A DNA stretch of 64,000 nt from an uncultured Sutterella sp. (GTDB lineage: Bacteria > Pseudomonadota > Gammaproteobacteria > Burkholderiales > Burkholderiaceae_F): positions 1 through 64,000 of the forward strand of contig UQOW01000006.1 in NCBI GenBank assembly GCA_900542805.1, in the 5' to 3' direction. The translations under genes were made by a program, and so were the position numbers. Under the pieces are notes generated by a model. The model saw nothing but the letters and a program-made list of their open reading frames with translations, was not told where the DNA came from and ran no database searches. This document shows positions 34,996-43,934 of this stretch, piece by piece; positions within the stretch are counted from its first letter, which is position 1; each line of letters opens with the position of its first letter.

Positions 34996-36542
34996 TGACA
35001 GAGCAATCTACAAATAACCCTGTTCCCGAGGCAGGAAATACCGATTCCTCGAAGGCATCGTATGCCGCCGAGTGTGAGGAACGTGCCGCGCGCGAGCGCC
35101 TTAAAGCGCTTTACCGCAAAGAGAAAGAAGAAAAAGAGCGAGCCCAAGCCGACTACGAGCGGCGACTTAACCGCGTTTACGAAGGCCCTGAAAAAGTCGG
35201 GCGCCTTGAGGGCCTAAAAAATGCCGTTACGAATCGCCTTACGCGTTGGCGCCTTTTTATGGGCGAGCGGGCTCGAAGGCGGGATCTTTCGCAAACCGAA
35301 GGCCAAGCCGGAGAAAAGCGGCGGCAGAAAAAGAATTTATTGCTTTTGACGCTCCTACTTGTGACGGCCTCGTCCCTCATTGTATGGATCGGCACCCAAA
35401 GTCGTCCGACAAAAAAGCCGGAATTTAAAGTCGTTAAGAGCGACTTTCGCCTTGCGCCCGCTACCTTAGATAAGCAAAGTTTTCAGCGCCAGTACGAAGA
35501 AAAGTTCGAGCGCATGGACGAAGACGTGCGAGCCCTCAAAGCCACCATCGAGCAACTCAATACTCGACTAAAACGCGAAAAAGCTAAAAAAGATTCGACC
35601 TCGATGCGCCTCGTTCCCCCGATATCCGGCACGGGTGGCGAGACAGCCGAAGTTCTTTTAAATGCCGGCAAAGCCCGCGCAAAAGAAACGGCTCCCTTAC
35701 GCCTTGCGCGCCTTAAAGTGAGCGATGCCAAACCGGAAGGAAAGAAAAAGGCAGCAAAACCCTTTGTCCGTCAGGCCGTTGCCCCGCGTTTGACGGAAGA
35801 ACCTTTAGCTGTCAATCGCGCCTACGGGCAAGCTTCGTACTTACCTGCCGGAAGCTTTGCAACCGCCGTTGTCTTAAGCGGTGTGACAGCGCCGACGGGG
35901 GCGGCAGCGACGAGTAACCCCGTCCCGATGCTCCTTGAGATTACGGACTTAGCGAGGCTTCCCAATGATTTCGCGGCAAGCGTCAATCGCTGCTTTGTGA
36001 CGGCCGATGCGACCGGGGACCTATCGAGTGAACGCGTCTGGATTCGTTTGGACCGCCTAAGTTGCATGAGAAACGACGGTCGCGCCGTCGACGTCAAAGT
36101 GCGCGGGTATGTCACGGGAGAGGATGGAAAAACGGGTGTTCGGGCACGCGTTGTGACGCGCTCGGGTCAAGCGATTGCCAATGCCTTGCTACTCGGGTCC
36201 CTTTCAGGCTTCGGAAAGGCTCTTGCGTCCTCGGCCTCTGAAACAACGACCTACACGAGCGGAAGCGTCGGTACGGTTGTCAGTAACCCTGTCCGAGCCG
36301 GACTCGGCACGGCGATTTCCGATGCGACCGACCGCATTGTCGATTACTACATACGCCTCGCGGACAAAATCTTCCCGGTCTTGGAACTTGATAGCGGACG
36401 CACGGTCGACGTGGTGTTAAGTCAGGGCGTGCGGCTCGGCGAAGAGGGGACGACGTCCGACATCCACCTCGAGGGGCCCGTCAACAGTGCTCAAGTCTTC
36501 GGAAAAACCTTGCAGCAAAAGCGCCTTACGGGCGCGCCGTAA
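34992..36542 (+). CDS. traB: Conjugative transfer protein TraB
   Basis: A 516-residue VirB10-like scaffold spanning the envelope. After a charged cytoplasmic N-terminus rich in Glu, Arg and Lys, one helix (LLLLTLLLVTASSLIVWIG, about 117-135) is followed by a coiled coil (EKFERMDEDVRALKATIEQL) and a long C-terminal beta-barrel domain. That domain has PAGSFATAVVLSGVTAPTGA and SGRTVDVVLSQGVRL, hallmarks of TraB/TrbI. It overlaps traK by ATGA. Confidence 0.92.
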   Translation: MMTEQSTNNPVPEAGNTDSSKASYAAECEERAARERLKALYRKEKEEKERAQADYERRLNRVYEGPEKVGRLEGLKNAVTNRLTRWRLFMGERARRRDLSQTEGQAGEKRRQKKNLLLLTLLLVTASSLIVWIGTQSRPTKKPEFKVVKSDFRLAPATLDKQSFQRQYEEKFERMDEDVRALKATIEQLNTRLKREKAKKDSTSMRLVPPISGTGGETAEVLLNAGKARAKETAPLRLARLKVSDAKPEGKKKAAKPFVRQAVAPRLTEEPLAVNRAYGQASYLPAGSFATAVVLSGVTAPTGAAATSNPVPMLLEITDLARLPNDFAASVNRCFVTADATGDLSSERVWIRLDRLSCMRNDGRAVDVKVRGYVTGEDGKTGVRARVVTRSGQAIANALLLGSLSGFGKALASSASETTTYTSGSVGTVVSNPVRAGLGTAISDATDRIVDYYIRLADKIFPVLELDSGRTVDVVLSQGVRLGEEGTTSDIHLEGPVNSAQVFGKTLQQKRLTGAP

Positions 36543-36554
36543 CAGGAGATCCCT

Positions 36555-37106
36555 ATGAACGTTCGATTCACTTTGTTAACTTTTCTTAGTTTTGCCGTAT
36601 CCGGGTGCTCATCGATTACGGGACTTGTGGATGCAAGCGACAAATTCGGGTGCCCGATTGAAAACGGCGTGAGGTGCTCCTCGCTTTCTCAAACCCACGA
36701 GCGGCTGCACGAGGAGCGTCGCGGGAAAGAGAGCCTCAAAGTCGCACCGAGTGCGGCAACCCCGTCTGTTGCCCCAGCGGAAAAGAGCCCTTTGAGCGAA
36801 ACGCCGGAAACGGCGGTAAAGCCCGTTTCACAAAGCGTAGCCGCAGATCAGGCGCGCTCAGGTAATCCTCCTAAAGAGGAAAAGACACAAGAAACGCCGA
36901 ACCCGAAACCTGAGTCACCGGCTATGCGTCACACCTCGCGCGTTGCCGAGCGCGTCATGGAGCTTTGGGTTCTTCCCTGGGTCGATGAAGACGGGGACTT
37001 AAATAGTGAAATGCGCCTTTGGGTGCGCGTGTGCGATGCGCGTTGGGGCATCGAACGCTTACGCGATGCGGCCATGCGGCACTACTCGGGAAGTGATGCG
37101 CTATGA
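36555..37106 (+). CDS. traV: Conjugative transfer lipoprotein TraV
   Basis: A 183-residue lipoprotein (VirB7-like) anchoring the core complex in the outer membrane. The signal peptide ends in VSGCSS (Cys about 18). The region DKFGCPIENGVRCSSLSQTHE, with its two Cys, is conserved in TraV. A Pro/Glu/Ser-rich linker follows, then a folded C-terminal part with LWVLPWVDEDGDL. It lies between traB and traC as in F. Confidence 0.88.
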   Translation: MNVRFTLLTFLSFAVSGCSSITGLVDASDKFGCPIENGVRCSSLSQTHERLHEERRGKESLKVAPSAATPSVAPAEKSPLSETPETAVKPVSQSVAADQARSGNPPKEEKTQETPNPKPESPAMRHTSRVAERVMELWVLPWVDEDGDLNSEMRLWVRVCDARWGIERLRDAAMRHYSGSDAL

Positions 37107-39676
37107 AAGAAGAAAAGTCCCTCATGAGCACGATTTTCGGGAAGGTTTTTCCGATAGCTCAAAACGCACAGGGTCTTACGGACCCGCGCAGAAGCGGGCG
37201 CCCGGAGATTGACCGCTTTGCCGGCGTGTTAAGTGTGCTTGCCTACGATTCCCTTAAGGGTGTGTTTCTTTTAAATGCTGGGGGCGAGACGCCGCCTTGT
37301 GCCCTCGGGCGCGTCTTGGAAATCAATCCCGTACTCTGGGCCGACGACTCGCTTGCTTCTGTTTTCGAGAGACTGCTTCGCATTGAGTATCCGGCATCCA
37401 CCACTCTGGCGTTTTCGCTTTACGCGTCGCCTAGCATCGAAAAGACGCTTGATACGTACGTTGACGCCCGCAATCGGTGTTTAGGTAAGGTCTCAAGTAA
37501 AGCGCACGAACTTTTGGTGACGATGGCTCGTGAGCGTAAGGCGCTTTTTGAATCGATGGCGCGTGGGGAAAACGCACGCGGGTTTCCCGCGAGGCACTTT
37601 CGGGTGTGGATGAGTCTAGTCTCGACAATCGGATCCGATGCGTTAAATCCCGAAAGCGGTGCCTTTAGTGCATTTGTCACGGCCGCCGATGCCGCCGAGG
37701 CCTCTCTTGCCGCAACAAGTCTTTTGTCGCACGCGTGGAAGGGGGCCGATTATGTCGCTTCTGTGCGTGAACTCATCAATCCCCAAAGAACTCGCGCAAC
37801 GCTTAGGGAAAATGCCGCCTACGACGCCGATAGGCCCTTACGCGATGTGGTAGTTTCGCACGAAACGGCCCTTGATATCGAGCGCGATGACATGGTCTTT
37901 ACCGATACGGGAGATAGGGGGCTTGAGCCAGTCTTCGCGCAGGCCTTAGGTGTCGCTTCGTACCCATCCATGACAACGATTAACGCCATGCATGCCCTCT
38001 TAGGGGGCGATAAGCGCACCCTCTCCCCGATCGAAGACCCGTATATCGTCACCTGCACCGTCGAACCGACGTCGCGCACGGATGACCGGACGACAACGGC
38101 CGTGAAACTTGCGCGCGTTAAGCAACTGACGCAAACCGAAATCGGGATGTTTTTAACGGACTTAAAGGAGCGCGCACGGGACCTGGAGATTGCATCGAAC
38201 GCCTGCCGGGACGGCGCAGGTTTGGCGCGTATCACGCACGAAGTCGTGGTGTTTTCACATGAGGCAAGTGCCGCACGAGCCCGGGAAGCGGCTAAAGCCC
38301 TTTTAGCCGAAGCCGGTCTTGAAGCGGAAGTGGATTCCGGTCTACAGATGATGGGGCTCCTTCTGTCTCTTCCGATGGAGGCCTCCACCGCCCTCATGCA
38401 AGACGCGAAGGCCGCTCGCCACACGTCAACCAAAACGCGGGAAGCGGCTTCCCAGATGCTCCCGCTTTTAGCCGAAGCGCGCGGGGGGACGGTTAGGCCC
38501 GGGGAGTCGGTCCCGGTTCCGATGACGCTTCTTACGACTCGCGCAGGGGAACTTGTGACACTCGATTTATTTGCCAACCGCAACGGCAACAACAACGCCG
38601 TTGTCGCCGCGAACTCGGGCGCCGGGAAATCGGTTTTTATCGAAGACGTGGTCCTTGCGATGCTCGCGACGGGCGGTCGCGTCTGGGTCTTTGATATCGG
38701 CAAAAGCTACCGGCATTGCGTGGATTTGGTTGCCGGCCAGTGGATTGATTTTGAAAGCGACACGGGTCTTTGCATTAACCCTTTGGACGGCTTTACCGAT
38801 GAGGATCCCCCGATTGACGAAATTGCCGACATCGTCGTGGCACTGGCAAACGGAAACGTCCCCTTGGAGATGACAGCCCTTGAAAAACTCAAAGGGATTC
38901 TGGAGGCGCTTTTGCGACGCGCGAAAGACGAGGCGCGCCTAATCACAATCACCGACCTTGTGGCCGATTTGATGGTTTCCGACGATTCAATTCTTCGGGA
39001 CTTAAGTATCCGGCTTCGCCCTTATGCTGCGGGCGGTCGCTATGCCCGGTGGTTCGAAGGGAAAAACACCGTCAATTTTTTAAGTCCCTTGGTCGTTCTT
39101 GAGATGCAGGCCTTAGCCTCAAAGCCCGTCCTACAAAACGCGGTGCTTCTCATTTTAATTTTGACGATTGTCTCACAAATACGAAAGTTGCCGCGCTCGG
39201 AGAAAAAACTCATTGTCATTGACGAGGCCTGGCGACTTTTGACGGGAAACGCCGGGGCCTTTATCGAATGGGCGTGTCGGACGCTTCGTAAATACGGGGC
39301 GGGCATTGTCTGTATTTCGCAATCGTTGGAGGACTTTGAAGCGGGGTCGGCCGCGCGTGCCGTGCGTGCCAATGCCGATAACGTCTTTTTGTTGCGGCAA
39401 AAGAAAAGTTCCATCGACCTATTTACCGACGACCCCTACACGCGCGAAGTCATTGCGTCGCTTACAACCGAAGCGGGCGTCATGAGCGAAATGTATATGA
39501 AGCTCGGAGACAGGCCGGGAGTTGTCGTGCGGCTTTTCTTAGATCCTTTCTCCATGACCGCATACTCGACGCGCTCGGATGTGTTCGAGGCTGTCGAAAA
39601 GGAAAAGGCAAGCGGCAAGTCCGTCGTTGAAGCGATTCGGACGGTTCTTGCCAAACGCCAGGGAGAGGGGCTATGA
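37103..39676 (+). CDS. traC: Type IV secretion ATPase TraC
   Basis: An 857-residue VirB4-class ATPase needed for pilus assembly. Walker A is NSGAGKSVF (near residue 503), Walker B is KLIVIDEAWRLL (near 703), and ISQSLEDFE and NADNVFLLRQ follow. The N-terminal TraC_F domain contains the region around VFLLNAGGETPP. ATG overlaps the traV stop; an internal ATG eight codons in (37124) is a possible alternative start. The gene is intact and of normal length. Confidence 0.93.
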   Translation: MKEEKSLMSTIFGKVFPIAQNAQGLTDPRRSGRPEIDRFAGVLSVLAYDSLKGVFLLNAGGETPPCALGRVLEINPVLWADDSLASVFERLLRIEYPASTTLAFSLYASPSIEKTLDTYVDARNRCLGKVSSKAHELLVTMARERKALFESMARGENARGFPARHFRVWMSLVSTIGSDALNPESGAFSAFVTAADAAEASLAATSLLSHAWKGADYVASVRELINPQRTRATLRENAAYDADRPLRDVVVSHETALDIERDDMVFTDTGDRGLEPVFAQALGVASYPSMTTINAMHALLGGDKRTLSPIEDPYIVTCTVEPTSRTDDRTTTAVKLARVKQLTQTEIGMFLTDLKERARDLEIASNACRDGAGLARITHEVVVFSHEASAARAREAAKALLAEAGLEAEVDSGLQMMGLLLSLPMEASTALMQDAKAARHTSTKTREAASQMLPLLAEARGGTVRPGESVPVPMTLLTTRAGELVTLDLFANRNGNNNAVVAANSGAGKSVFIEDVVLAMLATGGRVWVFDIGKSYRHCVDLVAGQWIDFESDTGLCINPLDGFTDEDPPIDEIADIVVALANGNVPLEMTALEKLKGILEALLRRAKDEARLITITDLVADLMVSDDSILRDLSIRLRPYAAGGRYARWFEGKNTVNFLSPLVVLEMQALASKPVLQNAVLLILILTIVSQIRKLPRSEKKLIVIDEAWRLLTGNAGAFIEWACRTLRKYGAGIVCISQSLEDFEAGSAARAVRANADNVFLLRQKKSSIDLFTDDPYTREVIASLTTEAGVMSEMYMKLGDRPGVVVRLFLDPFSMTAYSTRSDVFEAVEKEKASGKSVVEAIRTVLAKRQGEGL

Positions 39677-40335
39677 AAGCGGCACTGGCCTTCCTTCTTT
39701 TATCGCTCGTTGCCGCAGGCCCTGCCGCATCGCAATGCATGGGAAATGCAAGCGCAACTCAACGAGGCGTTCTTAAGGCTCAAAAGCCGGTGCTGCTTTT
39801 AGCTCAATCAGTCGGCCCGGCGGTTGTCGCCACGGAAATGGATTTATCCGACCTTTTGATGCAGCGCGTGCGCGAAGCGGCACGCTTGGGACTCTTTACC
39901 CGGGAAATCAACAAAACACGCACGAGAATCAAAGAGATTGCCCGGGAGCCGGTATCCCTGTCGCTTCCGCCCGCAATCAAAGAGAAAACGCACCGTGTGC
40001 CCATGATGAGTGAGGAAAATCTTAAAGAACTTTCCCCCGAACTACGTGAGCACCTATTGCGTGAGTCCCGTCGCTACGTCTTTTTCGATGCCTCTCGGGA
40101 AGAAGAGGCAGCGTGGGCCGCGACCTTAGCGAGCGAAAACCCAAGCGCTCCCGTGCGCCTTATTGCCACACGGGGCGATCGCATCGCTTTTGAAAAGCGC
40201 TACGGACTTGCCCTTTTTGCCGACCAAGGGGGCGTGTATGTGCGCCGCTTTGCCATTGACGCTCTGCCGAGTGTCGTCACGCTCACGGCGCGCGAAGCTC
40301 TGGTGACAACGTATCCGATCGGAGGCGCTCTATGA
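39673..40335 (+). CDS. traW: Conjugative transfer protein TraW
   Basis: A 220-residue periplasmic protein with signal peptide MKAALAFLLLSLVAAGPAAS. The C-terminal half has RYVFFDASREEE, PVRLIATRGD and ALFADQGGVYVRRFAIDALPS, matching the TraW pattern in which a secreted thioredoxin-like domain reads a D-Q-G-G-x-L-type motif. TraW works with TrbC and TraU in F-pilus assembly. ATGA overlaps link it to traC and to the next gene. Confidence 0.8.
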   Translation: MKAALAFLLLSLVAAGPAASQCMGNASATQRGVLKAQKPVLLLAQSVGPAVVATEMDLSDLLMQRVREAARLGLFTREINKTRTRIKEIAREPVSLSLPPAIKEKTHRVPMMSEENLKELSPELREHLLRESRRYVFFDASREEEAAWAATLASENPSAPVRLIATRGDRIAFEKRYGLALFADQGGVYVRRFAIDALPSVVTLTAREALVTTYPIGGAL

Positions 40336-41225
40336 CGCGATTTGTCAACGCTTCGGCTCGCCAAACGGGCGAAGCCAAACTTAAAGCCCTCAAAGGCATC
40401 GATCCCTTTCTCTTTGAATCTTTTGCCCGCGAAGCCCTCATTTACCCTGATGCTCTTCCGAGCCGGCAGCATGCGACCCTATTGGGGCGCCTGGTGCTCC
40501 TTGCAGCCCTGCGGTGGATCAAAGAAAAGAACCTATCCCTAACCGATGACGCCGCACTTTTAACGGCCTTAGTGCCGCTTTCGGAAAACCTTCGTGAAAC
40601 ACACGCGACCTTACGCGCGTTTTCTCGAGCAACCGATGCGCTTTTATCTCGCGTCAGCCGTCGCGAAGCTGCTCGTGCAACGCGCTTTGAAATCGGCTCG
40701 GACGGCCACGCCGTAACGCGTGAGGCCTGTGCAAGGCTTAACCTCGCGCGGCACTATGAGAGAGCTTCCGGAGAATTTGCAGATCTTATCGAGCGCATCG
40801 TCCAAGCCCTGGCATCTTGGGGACCTGCCTATGGGCTCTGGGAAGCACGCACGCCGCTTCTTTTTTGCAATGCGAATTTATCCTCGCATCGACGGGTAGC
40901 CCGGGAGATGGCGCGCCTGGAAGCAGGAGGTGTCGCACTTGTGACGCCCCCGCTTTTAGAAAAGGCGCAAAAAGACATGGCCGGTGATGCGGCGCTCAAG
41001 AACTTACCGGTTTTAATTGATCGCGAGGGCCTCTTACATGAACTCCTAGCACCGGGCAATCCCCCGATTTTTCTTTTAGAGCGGCGCCTTGCCGGCTGGA
41101 CTCTCACATACCCCTTAGGAGGCGCCGACCCCCGTGAGGCCCGCAATCGGAAACTTCCTGCTTGGGCCAGGGCTCTTGCGTTTGCCGATGTCGGGGAGAG
41201 CGGGACCGAGGAGCCGACCCGATGA
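40332..41225 (+). CDS. Unknown protein between traW and traU
   Basis: A 297-residue protein that I do not recognise. It has no signal peptide; the first third is helical with LLGRLVLLAALRWIKEKN, and the second half contains LLFCNANLSSHRRVAREMARLEAGG and GNPPIFLLERRLAGWTLTYPLGG. ATGA overlaps on both sides show it is translated with traW and traU. F has no gene here apart from trbI upstream of traW, and this is not TrbI-like. Probably cytosolic or membrane-associated accessory factor. Confidence 0.7.
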   Translation: MTRFVNASARQTGEAKLKALKGIDPFLFESFAREALIYPDALPSRQHATLLGRLVLLAALRWIKEKNLSLTDDAALLTALVPLSENLRETHATLRAFSRATDALLSRVSRREAARATRFEIGSDGHAVTREACARLNLARHYERASGEFADLIERIVQALASWGPAYGLWEARTPLLFCNANLSSHRRVAREMARLEAGGVALVTPPLLEKAQKDMAGDAALKNLPVLIDREGLLHELLAPGNPPIFLLERRLAGWTLTYPLGGADPREARNRKLPAWARALAFADVGESGTEEPTR

Positions 41226-42214
41226 AAGAGCGACTTTTGCTTTTCTTCGTTCTTTGGGTCGCGGGAAGTGAGGCCCTTGCCGCCTGTTACGGCCGCGTGC
41301 TAAATCCCGTGACGGACATTCCCTGGGACGGCGTCTTTCCGATTACGGTCGCAGGCGCGAGGCTTTCCAAGGCCGGAATCAATTCCCCGACAACCGATGC
41401 CGCCCCCGTCTGTGCCTGTCAAAAGGGGCCGATTTTGAAGGCGGGGGTGAATCTGTCGTTTTTCGAGCCCATTCGTACGGCCGAGGTTGTGCGCGAGCCC
41501 TTTTGTTTCCCAAGTCTCGGGGGTATCTCGATCGATTCGGGCCTTCGGGCACCGGCCCACGGCCGCAGTGCTTCAAGGGGGCGCGAGACCGAAGCCCGAC
41601 ACACGGCCTTTTACCAAGCGCACTGGTATGTAAGTCCCTGGCTTTTCGTGCTCGAGACGATTTTAGATACCGAGTGCCTTGAGCAAAGTCCGTGGGATAT
41701 GGCCTACATGACCGAAGTCGATCCGATGTGGGATGACGCGTGGGCTAGTTTCGTTTTGGCTCCCGAATCGGCGCTTTTTGCCAATCCCGCAGCTGTTGCG
41801 GCCTGTGCGGCCGATTGCGTGGCCTCAACGAGCGGGAGCCCGAGGCCGGAACTATTTTGGTGCGCAGGCTGTCAGGGAAGCCTTTATCCGCTTTCAGGCT
41901 GGATGGCCGCAATGACGAACCCCGTCTCATCTTGGCATTTACTCGCCGAGCGCCTCGCGGTGAAACTTGCGCGGGAAGGAGTTTTGTGGGCGGCCTACGG
42001 AAAACGCGGGCAGTGCGGCCCGTACTTTGAGCCCATCCCCCGCAAAGATGTTTGGCGCACGAGTTTGGTTTATCCGGTAAGCGACAGGCGCGTTCGCGCC
42101 CTCGGAGCGAGTGTCCTCTCCGGGGGCCCTGGACAAACCTTTCCCGTTAAGGGTGAAGACGGTGCGATTTTGCTCTGGCGCCTTCGGGATTGTTGTGCGG
42201 GATATGCCCCGTAA
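41222..42214 (+). CDS. traU: Conjugative transfer protein TraU
   Basis: A 330-residue periplasmic protein with signal peptide MKERLLLFFVLWVAGSEALAA. The Cys-rich mature part includes CYGRVLNPVTDIPWDGVFPI, PVCACQKGPILKAGVNLSFFEP, CLEQSPWDMAYMTEVDPMW and FWCAGCQGSLYPLSGW, all TraU hallmarks. It is needed for DNA transfer and pilus stability. ATG overlaps the preceding stop. Confidence 0.92.
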   Translation: MKERLLLFFVLWVAGSEALAACYGRVLNPVTDIPWDGVFPITVAGARLSKAGINSPTTDAAPVCACQKGPILKAGVNLSFFEPIRTAEVVREPFCFPSLGGISIDSGLRAPAHGRSASRGRETEARHTAFYQAHWYVSPWLFVLETILDTECLEQSPWDMAYMTEVDPMWDDAWASFVLAPESALFANPAAVAACAADCVASTSGSPRPELFWCAGCQGSLYPLSGWMAAMTNPVSSWHLLAERLAVKLAREGVLWAAYGKRGQCGPYFEPIPRKDVWRTSLVYPVSDRRVRALGASVLSGGPGQTFPVKGEDGAILLWRLRDCCAGYAP

Positions 42215-42225
42215 AGGAGAATAAC

Positions 42226-42759
42226 ATGCAATCGAAGTGGGACCTACTGGCGCTCATTGCCACAGGCTGCGTTTTAGTGACGTCGGCATTGGTCAAGACC
42301 GATGAGGCCCATGCCGAACCCCTGCGCGTGACAGTGGCAGTTAGTTGCGCCCTTCCTGACGAAACCCTTCTTTCGCTTGCAAGGCAAAGTGATGCCGCGT
42401 TGGCCCGTCTTGTCGTCAAGGGTCTTCCGTTAACCGATGAAGAAAAGGCGGTTCTTTCCTCGCGCGGGTATTTTGCAGTCTCTCAAAAGATTCAAGAGCA
42501 AAACAGATTTCTCGTGCGGACCGGCTTTGCACGCTTAGCTGACTATGCACAAAAGGGGATTCATTTAACGATTGACCCCGTCTTTTTTAGGGAACGGGCG
42601 ATTGCTTTCGTGCCGACTGTGGTTTTTGCCTTAGAGGGGAAAGAAGTGCGCTTGACTGGCTTTACGAATCTAAAACACGCGGCGCGGTACGGGGCGAAGA
42701 AAACAGATGATGCGGCGATGCGGCAAGCTCTTAAGACGTTTGCAGGAGATGCGCCGTGA
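42226..42759 (+). CDS. trbC: F-type TrbC pilus-assembly protein
   Basis: A 177-residue exported protein. AAAGGAG precedes the ATG at 42226, followed by a hydrophobic leader (LLALIATGCVLVTSALV). The mature domain is the TrbC_Ftype thioredoxin-like fold with LDPxxF-like HLTIDPVFFRERAIAFVPTVVF (about residues 118-140). It partners TraW. GTGA overlap joins it to the next gene. Confidence 0.85.
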   Translation: MQSKWDLLALIATGCVLVTSALVKTDEAHAEPLRVTVAVSCALPDETLLSLARQSDAALARLVVKGLPLTDEEKAVLSSRGYFAVSQKIQEQNRFLVRTGFARLADYAQKGIHLTIDPVFFRERAIAFVPTVVFALEGKEVRLTGFTNLKHAARYGAKKTDDAAMRQALKTFAGDAP

Positions 42760-43934
42760 TTAAGGGGCTCCTTTTTGCAAGTGTCCTTTGTTTCGGGTCC
42801 GCGGCGTTTTCTCAAACCATGCCCGATGCGGCAACGCTTTTTGAGAACACAGCCGTGAAAGCCGCTTTAGAAAATAATACCGGCGCAACCGACTCCTTAA
42901 AAGCCCTACGGCAAACGGGCAGCGAATCGCTTTTTGAGCCCGGGCGCCGAGGCGTGGATGCGGCGTACACAAAGTCTGACCCGACATCGGCGGCCGTCGT
43001 CATTGTCGATAAAGGGGCCGGGAATCGTCCGACCGTCGAGCCGGACCCGACCGGGGATATCGGAAAGGACTTGGCGCTCGTTAAAGGGAAGGCACAAGAA
43101 CTTCTTCCCGGGCTTGAGAACCTTAGTACCGTCGGCGCCTGCCGGCCGGTGACAACGACCGTGGCAGGCGACATCATCACACGCACGTGCGACATTCGGT
43201 CGTTTGAAAGTGCAGGCGGCTATAGCGAAAAGCATTGCTCCATTTCTTTGGAAATTCTTTCGCGATATCAAAGCCGTTTTCGGTGCACGAATGAAGCGTT
43301 CCGAGAGCAGGTTTTTGAACTTGCTGTCCCGGTGGTGCCCACCTACACAACGACCACGACGATGACGTGCCTGGAAGGTAAGCGAAACGCCGAGATTAAA
43401 ACCTGCACCGTGATGTTCGAAGATAAAGAGCAAACCCGCGAAGAAGCCTATTGCGTAAGGCCCGTTTACACCACGTCCCGCAAGGTCTGCACCAAGCGTC
43501 TTAAGATCAAGCCGACGGCAACCTGTGTGCCCGGGGCCTTGGTTCGCGCACGAGCGCACGATGCGGGCAACCTTACGGAGGACTCGGTTCCCGGGGCCGA
43601 TACCTTGGAAGTTGCTTATGCGTGCGGCAATGCAACGCGTCCTGTCATCCGGTTAGGTGTCAACACGAAAACGGGAAAGGACGTCGACTATTTTGTTGAG
43701 ACGGCCGATACGGCCATCGACATCGTGCGCATTGTGGGAGGCAATACCTTGCGCTTTACCGGGTCCATTGCGTGTGATGAAGCCGCGTGTTCAGCGCCTG
43801 TGACGCTTACGGTCTTTCGGTCAAGTGGCGAAGACCGTGTGATTGCCGGGACCCTTAAAACCACGCTTTTCTTTAGCCCGTTTGCTGTCACAAGCGAAAC
43901 CGAATACTGGGAGGAATCGTGCCAAGTGCTTTAA
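42756..43934 (+). CDS. traN: TraN-like protein, N-terminal part
   Basis: A 392-residue secreted protein with signal peptide MIKGLLFASVLCFGSAAFSQ. It shows the N-terminal TraN layout: FENTAVKAALEN-like start, CRPVTTTVAGDIITRTCDI, pairs of Cys and a beta-rich domain, ending TEYWEESCQVL. In intact TraN proteins a W-x-E/D-x-C-x-x-L motif continues straight into the Cys repeats that here begin the next gene. GTG start overlaps trbC stop. So TraN, the mating-pair stabilisation protein of the outer membrane, is apparently divided in two. Confidence 0.75.
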   Translation: MIKGLLFASVLCFGSAAFSQTMPDAATLFENTAVKAALENNTGATDSLKALRQTGSESLFEPGRRGVDAAYTKSDPTSAAVVIVDKGAGNRPTVEPDPTGDIGKDLALVKGKAQELLPGLENLSTVGACRPVTTTVAGDIITRTCDIRSFESAGGYSEKHCSISLEILSRYQSRFRCTNEAFREQVFELAVPVVPTYTTTTTMTCLEGKRNAEIKTCTVMFEDKEQTREEAYCVRPVYTTSRKVCTKRLKIKPTATCVPGALVRARAHDAGNLTEDSVPGADTLEVAYACGNATRPVIRLGVNTKTGKDVDYFVETADTAIDIVRIVGGNTLRFTGSIACDEAACSAPVTLTVFRSSGEDRVIAGTLKTTLFFSPFAVTSETEYWEESCQVL

